Source of the DNA: Pseudodesulfovibrio sp. 5S69
GTDB lineage: Bacteria; Desulfobacterota; Desulfovibrionia; Desulfovibrionales; Desulfovibrionaceae
DNA length: 64,000 nt
Reading direction: 5' to 3'
NCBI RefSeq assembly: GCF_037094465.1
Contig: NZ_CP146609.1
Coordinates: forward strand, 3,095,501-3,159,500
Below the pieces are notes generated by a model. The model did no database searches. It worked only from the letters and a program-made list of their open reading frames with translations, and was not told where the DNA came from. Both the position numbers and the translations under genes were made by a program. Position 1 is the stretch's first letter, and each line of letters opens with the position of its first letter. Positions 36,294-45,306 of this stretch are shown here, piece by piece.

Positions 36294-36324
36294 GCGTGTC
36301 ACGCAAACTCCAAAAAACGTGACA
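36294..36324 (-). promoter_or_regulatory. Inverted repeats upstream of modA (possible operator)
   Basis: GCGTGTCACGC (36294-36304) is an 11-bp odd palindrome, and TGTCACG (36297-36303) pairs with CGTGACA (36318-36324) at a centre spacing of 21 bp, two helix turns. They lie about 85-115 bp before the modA ATG. A regulator of molybdate uptake is a natural candidate, but the sequence is not a textbook ModE box. Confidence 0.45.
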
Positions 36325-36394
36325 ATCATTCGGCGACCGCTTCCGGCCCCTCCGAGCCGCCGCCCGTCCAGATGGAAAAAAATCAAAAAAATGC

Positions 36395-36423
36395 TTGCCA
36401 ACCGCACGGTTCTCTTATAGACA
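36395..36423 (+). promoter_or_regulatory. Predicted promoter of the second tRNA-Leu
   Basis: TTGCCA, 17 nt, TAGACA (or TATAGA at 15 nt). The TGCTTGCCAA block is shared with the promoter of the first copy. Confidence 0.5.
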
Positions 36424-36439
36424 ATCTCTTCCTGACCGT

Positions 36440-36526
36440 GCCGAAGTGGTGGAATTGGTAGACACGCATGGTTCAGGACCATGTGGTCTTACGACCGTGG
36501 AAGTTCGAGTCTTCTCTTCGGCACCA
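36440..36526 (+). tRNA. tRNA-Leu (anticodon CAG), second copy
   Basis: An 87-nt class II tRNA with the same stems and anticodon as the copy at 14238, one base different in the variable arm. Its 3' end contains the same 22-bp att core, so it is an unoccupied candidate site for the same integrase. Confidence 0.95.
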
Positions 36527-36536
36527 GAATGAAACA

Positions 36537-36568
36537 GGGCCGCGACCAAACAGGTTGCGGCCCTTTTT
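36537..36568 (+). terminator. tRNA-Leu terminator
   Basis: GGGCCGCGACC/GGTTGCGGCCC stem, then TTTTT, 10 nt after the tRNA. It is the equivalent of the displaced hairpin at 31048. Confidence 0.85.
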
Positions 36569-36850
36569 CCGTTGGCAGGCCCCCGAGGAGATGGACAGGT
36601 AATGGGAATTCGGATACATGCCTGCGACACGGTGATCAGTTAGCATTCTCGTCAGCGTGGCGGGATGCGGGCCCGCTGCCGGTTGGCATATCGTATGTCC
36701 GGAGCCCGCTGCCAAAGGCCATTTGCCAGGTGCACGAGGCAGGACCGTTTCATCACCTTTTTTCATGCCAATGCCATCGTTCCCGTATAGTATTGCACGG
36801 AATCGGACGATACCGCTGTTGCCGTGACATTCAAATACGTTGGGGGTCCA

Positions 36851-38656
36851 ATGTTCGCCAATTTGAGCTTGAAGGTTAAAGTGCTGGCCCTGGCCCTGCT
36901 CGGACCGGTCATCGTTGCCGTGGTGCTGTCCGTCCACCAGGCCATCCAGATCCGCAACGACGCCGAGAAAGGCATCGTCCAGCAGAGCCGCGCGCTCATC
37001 CTCATGGCCGAGGCCGCCCGAAACGAAATGGCCAAGAAGCTCAAAATGGGCATCATCGTGCCCTTCGACCAGCTCGACACCCAGGACAAGCTCCTGGAGT
37101 CCATCCCGGTCATCACCGCCATCAACATCGCCAAGCAGCAGGCCAAAAAGCTGAAATACAACTTCCGGGTCCCCAAGGTCGCGCCGCGCAACCCGATCAA
37201 CAAGCCCACGCCCTTCGAGGAGAAGATCCTGGCCGAACTCAAGGCCAAGGACCTGGTCGAGAAGGTCGTCATCGAAGACAACGCCATCCACTATTTCCGG
37301 CCCATCCGCCTGACCAAGGAATGCCTTTACTGCCACGGGGACAAGCGGGGCGACCGCGACCCGGTCGGCGGCGTCAAGGAAGGCTGGAAGGAAGGTGAGA
37401 TCCACGGCGCGTTCGAAATCTCGACCCCCCTGGACGAGGTCAACGCCAGCGTGGCCAAGGCCGAGCTCTACGCCGCGCTGGAGACCGTGGCCGTGCTCCT
37501 GGCCGTGGGCATCCTGGTCTGGGTCCTGGTCAAGCTGATCATCGTCGGCCCGCTTTTCCGCATCCGCACCTATGCCAAGGCCGTGGCCAAGGGCGACATC
37601 GATGCCCGGCCCGAAGGAAACTTCGCCGCCGAGTTGGGCGTGGTCAAAGAGGCCATCCAGACCATGGTCGGCAACCTCAAGGCCAAGATGTTCGAGGCCG
37701 CCCAAAAACAGGATGAGGCCGAACACGCCCAGGGCGTGGCCGAAAAGGCCATGGAAGAAGCCAAGGCCCAGGAGGCCAAAACCAACGCGCTGTTGACCAC
37801 CATGCAACGCATCGCGGGCGAGGCTTCGCTCATTGCCGAGCAGGTCACCTCGGCCGCCGACGAACTCTCCTCCCAGGCCGAGCAGGTCAGCCGGGGTGCG
37901 GACGTCCAGCGCGACCGCACCACCCAGACCGCCACGGCCATGGAGGAGATGAACGCGACCGTCCTCGAAGTGGCCCGCAACTCCTCCAACTCCGCCGAGT
38001 CCGCGTCCAACGCCCGGACCCAGGCCCAGGAAGGGGCCAAGGTCGTACGCGAGGCCATCGACGCCATCCGCGAGGTCCACGACCTGACCGCCACCCTCAA
38101 GCAGTCCATGGGCCAGCTCGGCAACCAGACCACGGACATCGGCCAGATCATGAACGTCATCGAGGACATCGCCGACCAGACCAATCTGCTGGCGCTGAAC
38201 GCCGCCATCGAGGCCGCCCGCGCGGGTGAGGCCGGGCGGGGTTTCGCCGTGGTCGCCGACGAGGTCCGCAAGCTCGCCGAAAAAACCATGGCCGCCACCA
38301 AGGAGGTCGGCAACGCCATCCAGGTCATCCAGGATGCCGCCTCCGCCAACATCCGCAGCGTGGACCACGCGGCCCTGGCCGTGGAGCAGGCCACCGACCT
38401 GGCCAACCGGTCCGGCGAGGCCCTGGAATCCATCGTCAATTACGCCGACGACACCTCCGGGCAGGTCCAGTCCATCGCCACTGCGGCCGAGGAACAGTCC
38501 GCGGCGTCCGAGGAGATCAACCGGGCCGTGGAAGACATCAATCTCATCGCCACCGAAACCGCGGAAGGCATGAACCAGTCAGCCGAGGCCATCAACGAAC
38601 TGGCCCGCCTGTCCAACCAACTCCTCAAACTCATTGAGGAAATGAACGCCCACTAG
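36851..38656 (+). CDS. Methyl-accepting chemotaxis protein with heme-c-binding periplasmic domain (DcrA-like)
   Basis: A 601-aa chemoreceptor. TM1 is at about 9-31 ([20 protein letters not shown]). The periplasmic part (about 35-205) is DUF3365/Tll0287-like and contains [20 protein letters not shown], a CxxCH heme-c site. TM2 ([20 protein letters not shown]) is followed by HAMP, a coiled coil ([20 protein letters not shown]) and the signalling tip [21 protein letters not shown] heme-c chemoreceptor is known from D. vulgaris (DcrA), which senses oxygen or redox state. The ATG at 36851 has GGGGG 5 nt upstream and is preferred over the GTG at 36824. Confidence 0.93.
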   Translation: MFANLSLKVKVLALALLGPVIVAVVLSVHQAIQIRNDAEKGIVQQSRALILMAEAARNEMAKKLKMGIIVPFDQLDTQDKLLESIPVITAINIAKQQAKKLKYNFRVPKVAPRNPINKPTPFEEKILAELKAKDLVEKVVIEDNAIHYFRPIRLTKECLYCHGDKRGDRDPVGGVKEGWKEGEIHGAFEISTPLDEVNASVAKAELYAALETVAVLLAVGILVWVLVKLIIVGPLFRIRTYAKAVAKGDIDARPEGNFAAELGVVKEAIQTMVGNLKAKMFEAAQKQDEAEHAQGVAEKAMEEAKAQEAKTNALLTTMQRIAGEASLIAEQVTSAADELSSQAEQVSRGADVQRDRTTQTATAMEEMNATVLEVARNSSNSAESASNARTQAQEGAKVVREAIDAIREVHDLTATLKQSMGQLGNQTTDIGQIMNVIEDIADQTNLLALNAAIEAARAGEAGRGFAVVADEVRKLAEKTMAATKEVGNAIQVIQDAASANIRSVDHAALAVEQATDLANRSGEALESIVNYADDTSGQVQSIATAAEEQSAASEEINRAVEDINLIATETAEGMNQSAEAINELARLSNQLLKLIEEMNAH

Positions 38657-38682
38657 TTCGGCCGCACGACCGGCAAAAACGA

Positions 38683-38717
38683 GGCGCGGGGCAGATTGCC
38701 CCGCGCCTTTTCTTTTT
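38683..38717. terminator. Terminator after the heme-c chemoreceptor
   Basis: An 11-bp stem GGCGCGGGGCA/TGCCCCGCGCC with loop GAT, then TTTTC and a second T run. It also faces the convergent binding-protein pseudogene. Confidence 0.85.
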
Positions 38718-38736
38718 TTTCCGGAAGACGGCCTTC

Positions 38737-39523
38737 TCAGGGAGCGGCCTTGACGCGTTTTCGCCAGTCGCTCAGGCCGTACCCGTCGAGCAAGCGCGCC
38801 AGGCGTCCCGACGCCCGCAGTGCCTTCATGCCCTTGTCGAACAGAGCCGCATACCTCACGGACATCGGATCGGCGGGCGAAAACGCGATGTAGAGCTTTA
38901 CGTGGTCGCCGTCATAGCCCGCGTACTCGATGGAGCCCAGGAAGCCCTCGGAGTGGGCGATATAGCAGACGACCTGCGCATCGTCCGCGACGACATCCAG
39001 CCGCCCCTCCAAATAGCTGGAGGTTGTGCAGAGCGGGCTTCTCCCGGCTCGCCCGGTAGATGTCGATCTCCTTGCTATGGGCGTCGTAGAAGGCCTCTAT
39101 ATTCGGGGCCAGGCCGTATCCGGCGGGAATGCCGAGTCGCCTGCCGAGCAGGGACCTCGGCCCCATATACCGCCAGGGATCGCCGGTCCTGACGAAAAAG
39201 GCGAAGTAGTCCATGCCTATTTCCTCTCTCGGAAAGACAAACCCCTCGGCCTCTTCCCGGTCCGCGCCGATGACCGCCGCGACATGTCCCCGGCGGGCCT
39301 CCTCCAAGGCACGCTCCCAGCCCATGATGCGATAGTCGACGGCTATTCCGGCCGGTTCGAAGATGGCTCGCAGAATGTCCACGGTGTAGCCCTCGCGCCC
39401 GTCGCCGGGACCGCAGTTGTACGGGCACCATTCGTCCGAAGCCACGATGAGCGATTCGGCCCATGCGCCGGAGACACTGAAGAAGGCCGTTGCCAGGCAG
39501 AGGAGAAACACCAAGGAATACAT
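38737..39523 (-). pseudogene. Frameshifted periplasmic amino-acid-type substrate-binding protein
   Basis: Two overlapping frames together make one protein of about 260 aa. The first (from MYSLVFLLCLATAFFSVSG, a signal peptide) carries SLIVASDEWCPYNCGPGDGR, VDYRIMGWERALEEARRGHV and GIPAGYGLAPN, typical of SBP_bac_3 domains. The second begins at YLEGRLDVVADDAQVVCYIA and runs to the C-terminus DWRKRVKAAP. The switch needs one base change near 39010-39025 (sequence AACCTCCAGCTATTTGG on the minus strand). No transporter genes are adjacent. A sequencing error is possible; otherwise it is a recent pseudogene. Confidence 0.8.
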
Positions 39524-39673
39524 GGTGCCACTATCCTCCGCGCCGCCGCGGAGGGAAATTATAAAATCGCCGAAAGGGCGACTCTCTCCCGCGGCCATAT
39601 CCGCTTGTCATCGCCCGCACGTTTCATTATGATTCACAATCTGGCGAACCGACGTGCAACACAGGGGAATTCC

Positions 39674-41062
39674 ATGGCCATAGCCGACCCGGCCGCATTG
39701 ATACGGAGTCTTTCGAACAAGCAGGGGCTTGCCGCCCTGCTGGACGTGTTGCCGCTGGCCGTGGCCATCATGGATCGGGACGGAACGCTCTTGGCGGTGA
39801 ACCGGAACTACGAGTCGCTGACCGGGGTGACCGGCGAGCGGGTGCTGGGTATCCGCTGCCTGCACGCGTTGCGCTCGGACTACTGCATGCGCAACTGCCC
39901 GGTGCTGGCCGGGTGGACGGACAAGCGCACCCGGACCCTGGAGGCGAACATCATCAACCGCGACCGGGAGAAGGTCAGCGTGCACCTGACGCTCGCCCCG
40001 TTGGTGGCGGAGGACGGCTCCATCCGGGGCGTCATCGAGACTTTGATGCCCGCTTCGGTGCACGTCCTGGACGAGATCGTCAGCGGGGTTTCGGGGCTGG
40101 GCGAGTTGGTCGGGCGCAGCCCGGAGGTGCGCAAGATCTTCGCCATGACCCCGTCCATCGCCCAGACGGATTCGCCGGTGCTGATCACCGGGGAGACGGG
40201 CACGGGCAAGGACATGCTGGCCGAGGAGATTCACAAGGAGTCGGACCGGGACGGCCCCTTCGTCAAGGTCAACTGCGGCGCGCTGCCCGTGCCGCTGCTG
40301 GAGGCCGAGCTGTTCGGCCACGCCAAGAACGCCCTGCCCGGTGCGGACCACGCCAAGCCCGGCCGGTTGCGCATGGCCCACGGCGGCACGCTGTTCATCA
40401 CCGAGATCGGGGACCTGCCCCTGCCGTTGCAGACCAAGCTGCTCGCGTACATGGACGACCACGCGGTCCGGCCCATCGGCTCGACCAAGGTGGTCCACAC
40501 GGACGTGCGCATCATGGCGGCCAGCCACTACGACCTGGAGGACATGGTCCGGCGCAAGCGGTTCCGGCGCGACCTCCTCTACCGGCTGAACGTCATCCGG
40601 CTGCACCTGCCGCCCCTGCGCGAGCGGGGCGAGGACCTGCTCCTGCTCCAGGACCACTTCCTGAAGATGTTCCAGGTGCGCTACGGCAAGAAGGTGGACC
40701 GTTTCTCCAAAAACGTGGAGACGCTGCTGCGCTCGTACGAATTTCCGGGCAACATCCGGGAGCTGCGCAACCTGATCGAATACGCGGTCAACTTCTGCGA
40801 CACCAACGTGGTCCGCATGCGCCACCTGCCGGGCTACATGCTCCACGGGCCGAACCTGCCCGAAACCCTGTCCGTGCCGCCCAGGGCGGCGGAATCGGGG
40901 GCGGTCCGCGCTGCCCCGCCCGAGCGCTGGGAGGATGTGCAGCGCAAAATGATTCTGGAGGCATTGGTCAAGACCGGCGGGCGCAAGACCAAGGCGGCCG
41001 AGCTGCTCGGCTGGGGCCGCTCCACCCTGTGGCGCAAGATGAAACACTTCGGCATCGAATAG
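39674..41062 (+). CDS. PAS-AAA+-Fis regulator resembling sigma-54 activators, with degenerate core motifs
   Basis: A 462-aa protein. The N-terminal PAS (LLDVLPLAVAIMDRDGTLLA) carries a Cys cluster (RCLHALRSDYCMRNCPVLAG, C-x8-C-x3-C) that could hold a metal or Fe-S group. The AAA+ domain has Walker A TGETGTGKDMLAEEI and the arginine finger region RRDLLYRLNVIRLHLPPLRE. However, the sigma-54 contact loop reads NALPGA instead of GAFTGA, and Walker B reads LFITEIG instead of LFLDEIG. The C-terminal Fis HTH is intact (TKAAELLGWGRSTLWRKMKH). It is followed after 10 nt by a NifX-type gene. It probably binds DNA as an enhancer-type regulator, but it may not open sigma-54 promoters. Confidence 0.88.
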   Translation: MAIADPAALIRSLSNKQGLAALLDVLPLAVAIMDRDGTLLAVNRNYESLTGVTGERVLGIRCLHALRSDYCMRNCPVLAGWTDKRTRTLEANIINRDREKVSVHLTLAPLVAEDGSIRGVIETLMPASVHVLDEIVSGVSGLGELVGRSPEVRKIFAMTPSIAQTDSPVLITGETGTGKDMLAEEIHKESDRDGPFVKVNCGALPVPLLEAELFGHAKNALPGADHAKPGRLRMAHGGTLFITEIGDLPLPLQTKLLAYMDDHAVRPIGSTKVVHTDVRIMAASHYDLEDMVRRKRFRRDLLYRLNVIRLHLPPLRERGEDLLLLQDHFLKMFQVRYGKKVDRFSKNVETLLRSYEFPGNIRELRNLIEYAVNFCDTNVVRMRHLPGYMLHGPNLPETLSVPPRAAESGAVRAAPPERWEDVQRKMILEALVKTGGRKTKAAELLGWGRSTLWRKMKHFGIE

Positions 41063-41072
41063 GCGGCCCCCC

Positions 41073-41411
41073 ATGGAAAACATCCTCATTCCCCTGATGG
41101 ACAACGAACTGTCCCCCCGCTTCGACCTCGCCCCGGAGGTGCTGATCATCTCCATCACCCGCGAGACCAGCGCCATGGGCACCCTGAGCGAGCGGGTCAT
41201 CAACTTCGAGGCCCCGTCCGCCGAGGCCATGTACCGGCTGGTCATGGCCGAAAATATCCAGACCATCATCTGCGCGGGCATGGAGAAGGAGGTCTTCGAA
41301 TTCCTCAAGCGCAAGGGCGTCAAGGTCGTGGACAACGTCTGCGGCCCGGTGGACCCGATCCTCGAAGCCTATCTTGCCGGCCGGCTTTCGCCCGGCCAAA
41401 ACTATTTCTGA
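41073..41411 (+). CDS. NifX/NifB-type dinitrogenase iron-molybdenum cofactor domain protein
   Basis: A 112-aa single domain of the PF02579 family: MENILIPLMDNELSPRFDLA, INFEAPSAEAMYRLVMAENI, TIICAGMEKEVFEFLKRKGV and NVCGPVDPILEAYLAG. Such proteins bind Fe-S or Fe-Mo clusters or act in their traffic; in Desulfovibrio, relatives of this kind (ORP complex) are controlled by sigma-54-type regulators. No nif genes are in the window. It forms a two-gene unit with the upstream PAS-AAA+ regulator. Confidence 0.85.
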   Translation: MENILIPLMDNELSPRFDLAPEVLIISITRETSAMGTLSERVINFEAPSAEAMYRLVMAENIQTIICAGMEKEVFEFLKRKGVKVVDNVCGPVDPILEAYLAGRLSPGQNYF

Positions 41412-41716
41412 CCCGTCATTACGTTCCGTTTTGTTTCATTATGGCACAAATCTGTGTTCCAAAAGAGTTCCAAAACGTTTCAATTCGTCCTTGCGAAAAG
41501 TTTCACGTGATACGCTTGACGCAAGGAACCAATTGCTATCTATAGGAACGCGGACCAGATGATCGTTTCAGGTCACGAACTTCGTTCGTGCCGCGTCGAT
41601 GGGGGTCGATGCCGATCCGACGGTCCGAGGCCGTGTTCACCGCAAGACGCCCCGTTTCTTGGCAGAGCGGGCGCCTCAGCCATGTGCCAACCGTACTTCT
41701 TGGGAGGAAGAATTAC
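41412..41716 (+). promoter_or_regulatory. Regulatory region upstream of the CBS-SLC13 cluster
   Basis: A 305-bp gap. TTGACG (41516-41521) with TCTATA 17 nt further is a plausible promoter. Upstream lie two GTTCCAAAA direct repeats (about 41455-41476) and three GTTTCA-type repeats. CACGAAC-TTC-GTTCGTG (41573-41589) is a perfect 7-bp inverted repeat in the leader. Regulator unknown. No gene is seen. Confidence 0.5.
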
Positions 41717-42238
41717 ATGAAAGTCAAAGAACTGATGACCCCGGTGAGCGCCTACCAGACCCTGGGCCTGGACGCCACGCTGGGCGACGTCGCCGCCATC
41801 CTGAAGCCCGGCAGCCACCGGGACATCCTCATCGTCAATGAACAGGGCGCCTTCGCCGGGGTCCTGACCATGTCCGACATCATCACCGCGCTGGAACCCA
41901 ACTACAAGAAACTCTTCAAGAAAGACCTCGCCAGCGACACCCTTTCCAACCGCTACGTCGCCGAGCAGTTCAAGGAATTCAATCTCTGGTCCGACACCCT
42001 GACCAACATCTGTGCCCGGGGCATCAAGATCAAGGTGACGGACGCCATGCACGTCCCCGAGGAAGGCCATTACATCAATGAGGACAACGACATCGAATAC
42101 GGCGTGCACATGTACATGATCGGCACGCCCCAGCCGCTGATCGTCCGCAACGACGGCCAGGTCACCGGCGTGCTGCGCATGTCGGACGTCTTCAAGGAAA
42201 TCATCGGCCGCATGCACACCTGCGCCCTGGCCGACTAG
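41717..42238 (+). CDS. CBS-domain protein
   Basis: A 173-aa cytoplasmic protein with a CBS pair. CBS1 starts at the N-terminus (MKVKELMTPVSAYQTLGLDA, then HRDILIVNEQGAFAGVLTMS) and CBS2 near residue 100 (IKVTDAMHVPEEGHYINEDN, then LIVRNDGQVTGVLRMSDVFK). CBS pairs bind adenosyl nucleotides and act as energy sensors. It lies 26 nt before the SLC13 permease gene and probably regulates one of the transporters of this cluster. Confidence 0.9.
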   Translation: MKVKELMTPVSAYQTLGLDATLGDVAAILKPGSHRDILIVNEQGAFAGVLTMSDIITALEPNYKKLFKKDLASDTLSNRYVAEQFKEFNLWSDTLTNICARGIKIKVTDAMHVPEEGHYINEDNDIEYGVHMYMIGTPQPLIVRNDGQVTGVLRMSDVFKEIIGRMHTCALAD

Positions 42239-42264
42239 GCCTTCGGTCCAACGAGGAGACAATC

Positions 42265-43740
42265 ATGGAGACAGCACGTACCGCAAAATCCGCCTTCGAT
42301 TGGAAACGCCTGGTGTTCATGCTCACGGGCGTCCTGCTTTTCGCCATCGTCTACTACAGCGCGCCCTGGCCCGATGCCATCGACCCCATGGGCGAACACT
42401 TTCCCCTGTCCGTGGAGGCCAAGGGCGCCATCGCCGTGTTCCTGCTGGCCGGCACCTGGTGGGTCTTCGAAGTGGTGCCCATCGGCATCACCTCGCTGAT
42501 GATCGGCATCCTCCAGGTCATGTTCCTGATCCGCCCGGCCAAAGTGGCCTTCAAGGACTTCATGGACCCGTCGGTCCTGTTCATCTTCGCCTCCATCATG
42601 ATCGGCCTGGTCTTCACCAAGACCGGCCTGACCAAGCGGCTGGCCTACAAGATGCTCGACATCGTGGGCGAGCGCACCTCGATGATCTACCTCGGCGTGT
42701 TCGTGGTCACCGCCGCCCTGACCCACATCATGGCCCACACCGCCGTGGCCGCGACCATCTACCCGCTGCTGCTGGCCATCTACGCCCTGTACGGCGAAGG
42801 CGACCGGCCGACCAAGTTCGGCAAGGGGCTGTTCATCGGCATGGCCTACGTGGCCGGCGCGGGCTCCATCGTCACCCTGCTCGGCGCGGCGCGCGGCGCG
42901 GTGGCCCTCGGCTTCTTCAAGGAGATCGTCGGCGTGGACGTGGGCTTCTTCGAGCTGACCTACTACATGGCCCCCATCGGCTGGGCCATGACCTTCCTGC
43001 TGTGGGGCTTCTTCATGATCGTGTGCAAGCCCGAGAAGGACCGCATCCCCGGCCTGCGCGAAAAGGCCCGCGAGCTCAACGCCAAGATGGGCGGCCTGAC
43101 CCGCAACGAGATCCTGGCCGCCATCATCGTCGCCTCGGTCATCATCATCATGTCCCTGCGGGCCTTTGTCCCGGCGCTCAAGGCCGTGGACAAGACCGCC
43201 ATCATCCTCTGCTCCTCGGTCCTCTTCTTCATCTTCAAGATTCTGGACCTCAAGGACCTTGAAGACATCCCCTGGAACATCATCCTGCTCTTCGCCGGGG
43301 CCATGTCCATCGGCTTCTGTCTGTGGGAGACCGGAGCGGCCAAATGGATGGCCGTCAACTGGCTGGTCATGTTCCAGGACGCCAACTGGTTCGTCTTCGT
43401 CATGTCCATCGCCTTCTTCGTGATGATCATGACCAACTTCATCATGAACGTGGCGGCCATCGCCATATCGCTCCCCGTGGCCCTGGTCATCGCCCCCTAT
43501 CTGGGCGTTGCCCCCGAAGTCATCCTGTACGCCTCGCTGGTCATGGCGGGCATGCCCTTCCTGCTCCTGGTGGGTGCGGCGCCCAACGCCATCGCCTACG
43601 ATTCCGGCCAGTTCACCACCGGTGAATTCTTCGGATGGGGCATTCCGGCATCCCTGCTGCTCATGGTCCTGGTCGGCGCCGCCATCCTGGTCATCTGGCC
43701 GCTCATGGGCATGCCCATCACCCTCCCGGCCGGAGGCTAG
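42265..43740 (+). CDS. SLC13/DASS family anion permease
   Basis: A 491-aa membrane protein with about 12 hydrophobic segments. It shows TWWVFEVVPIGITSLMIGIL, IMAHTAVAATIYPLLLAIYA, GSIVTLLGAARGAVALGFF and VGAAPNAIAYDSGQFTTGEF; the last corresponds to the second SNT-like/'AAPN' signature of divalent anion:sodium symporters. Substrates in the family are sulfate or dicarboxylates. In a sulfate reducer either is plausible. The linked NhaB suggests that the sodium gradient drives it. Confidence 0.9.
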   Translation: METARTAKSAFDWKRLVFMLTGVLLFAIVYYSAPWPDAIDPMGEHFPLSVEAKGAIAVFLLAGTWWVFEVVPIGITSLMIGILQVMFLIRPAKVAFKDFMDPSVLFIFASIMIGLVFTKTGLTKRLAYKMLDIVGERTSMIYLGVFVVTAALTHIMAHTAVAATIYPLLLAIYALYGEGDRPTKFGKGLFIGMAYVAGAGSIVTLLGAARGAVALGFFKEIVGVDVGFFELTYYMAPIGWAMTFLLWGFFMIVCKPEKDRIPGLREKARELNAKMGGLTRNEILAAIIVASVIIIMSLRAFVPALKAVDKTAIILCSSVLFFIFKILDLKDLEDIPWNIILLFAGAMSIGFCLWETGAAKWMAVNWLVMFQDANWFVFVMSIAFFVMIMTNFIMNVAAIAISLPVALVIAPYLGVAPEVILYASLVMAGMPFLLLVGAAPNAIAYDSGQFTTGEFFGWGIPASLLLMVLVGAAILVIWPLMGMPITLPAGG

Positions 43741-43771
43741 ACTGTCCGGGATGCATTCCGTAGTTACCACG

Positions 43772-43804
43772 ACGGCTGCCGCGCCCGCGCGCGGCAGCCG
43801 TTTG
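43772..43804 (+). terminator. Hairpin after the SLC13 gene
   Basis: A 13-bp stem ACGGCTGCCGCGC/GCGCGGCAGCCGT with loop CCGC, followed by only TTT. It probably reduces read-through into the transferase gene rather than stopping it fully. Confidence 0.55.
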
Positions 43805-43833
43805 TGCAACAACCTCCAAACAGGGTGAGCCAC

Positions 43834-45255
43834 ATGGAAAAACTCGAAGAACTGTTCGATCACATAGCGTCAAGGGTGAACGTCAACCTCAAGCCCATGG
43901 GCATCGACGTCCGCTCCATCCTCCAAAACTCCGTGCCGCGTGAACGCCATATCCTCTATTATGCGTTCTACGCCCTGACCGAAGACCATCCCATCAGCTT
44001 CAAATTCAAGAACTCCAACCTCGCCGGGACCTACTTCCTGGGCAAGACCCTGGTGGACAGCTCGGTCCTGTACAAGTCCAACGTGCGCGGCGACGAGCTC
44101 AAGCGCAAGGGCGACGTGGTCGAATTCAACGGGGTCAAGACCAAGCTCTTCTACGACGAGGTCATCCGGATCATCAATTCCTACCTGGTCAAGACCCTGG
44201 TCCACAACAACTCCAAGAACCCGGAGACACCCGAGGTCTTCCGCATCCTCAATTCGGCGGCCATGCACTACTCCAACATCCACGGAACCACGCTCGAAGG
44301 CGTCTACCTCGGGGCCTTCGCCACCGCCGACCTGTCCATCATGCACAACTGCGTCATCGGCGACTACGCCTACGTACAGGCGGGCGACCTCTCCCGGCTG
44401 ACCGTGGCCCCCGGCCGCGTGTGGATCAAGTCCGGCGACCTGTTCGAGTTCGACTACCTCTATCCCGAGGGCGTCATCGAGCAGTACGTCAAGCTGGACG
44501 AAAACGGCCGCCTGACCGGCAAGTTCGTAGACTACGTGGACGAGTTCAAGGAAGACTTCGTGCCCATCTACTCCACGGCCCGCCCCGAGACCGAATTCGA
44601 CGTGCCGGAAACCGCCTATGTCTCCCCCTACGCGGTCCTCAAGGGCCAGTGCGAGGTGGGCGAGAACGCGCTCATCGTGCAGCGCGCCCACGTGGAGGAC
44701 TCCTACATCGGCAAGGGCTCCAACGCCCAGGAGAACTGCTACATCAAGAATTCCGTGTACGAGGGCGACGACGTGACCGCCCACGGCGGCAAGGTCATCT
44801 GGACCAACGCAGGCAAGAACGTCTTCGTGGGCTTCAACTCCTTCCTGCACGGCACCCAGGCCTGCCCCATCACGGTCGGCCGCGACTCCATCGTCATGCC
44901 CCACACGATCATCGACCCGGTGGAGTGCATCGAGATCCCCCCCAACTCGGCGGTATGGGGATACGTCACCCGGCAGGCCGACCTCAAGACCCAGTCCATC
45001 GACCTGGACGAGTTGTCCAAGATCACGGACATCACCCTGGGCAACGCGACCTTCAAGGGCGACGGCAAAGCTTTCGTCGATGCGTTCAGACACCGCATCG
45101 ACCATATACGCGAAGAAAACGGCGCATACTTCGACGGGTCGGACAAGACCCGCGGACATGCCCAAAAGACTCGGGACGCAGCCTTCAATATCCTTCAGCC
45201 CTTCCAATCGGGCCCGGATGCTGGCATGTACCCGACAATGACCATCGGGGACTAG
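43834..45255 (+). CDS. Left-handed beta-helix (hexapeptide) transferase-like protein
   Basis: A 473-aa protein. The centre (about 140-370) has hexapeptide-like turns: YLGAFATADLSIMHNCVIGD, VSPYAVLKGQCEVGENALIV, RAHVEDSYIGKGSNAQENCY and TVGRDSIVMPHTIIDPVECI. This suggests an acyl- or nucleotidyl-transferase fold without a nucleotidyl-transferase N-terminal domain. N- and C-terminal parts are not recognised. It lies between two transporters with short gaps, so a role in that cluster is likely, but the reaction cannot be named. The start at 43834 has GGGTGAG upstream. Confidence 0.75.
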   Translation: MEKLEELFDHIASRVNVNLKPMGIDVRSILQNSVPRERHILYYAFYALTEDHPISFKFKNSNLAGTYFLGKTLVDSSVLYKSNVRGDELKRKGDVVEFNGVKTKLFYDEVIRIINSYLVKTLVHNNSKNPETPEVFRILNSAAMHYSNIHGTTLEGVYLGAFATADLSIMHNCVIGDYAYVQAGDLSRLTVAPGRVWIKSGDLFEFDYLYPEGVIEQYVKLDENGRLTGKFVDYVDEFKEDFVPIYSTARPETEFDVPETAYVSPYAVLKGQCEVGENALIVQRAHVEDSYIGKGSNAQENCYIKNSVYEGDDVTAHGGKVIWTNAGKNVFVGFNSFLHGTQACPITVGRDSIVMPHTIIDPVECIEIPPNSAVWGYVTRQADLKTQSIDLDELSKITDITLGNATFKGDGKAFVDAFRHRIDHIREENGAYFDGSDKTRGHAQKTRDAAFNILQPFQSGPDAGMYPTMTIGD

Positions 45256-45306
45256 ATCTTGCCTTCGAGACAGATCCCGGCAATCCAACATCAGGAGTAA
45301 CCGAAC

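Noticed and set aside
36440..36526. Second tRNA-Leu as the right border of the island
   Set aside because: It is a complete tRNA with native promoter and terminator, and a truncated att copy with the displaced native terminator already exists at 31016-31078; the 31.1-36.4 kb genes have backbone character.
41443..41460. TGGCAC-N5-TGTG as a sigma-54 promoter before the CBS gene
   Set aside because: The -12 part (TGTG in place of TTGC) lacks the GC pair, and a sigma-70-type promoter is available closer to the gene.
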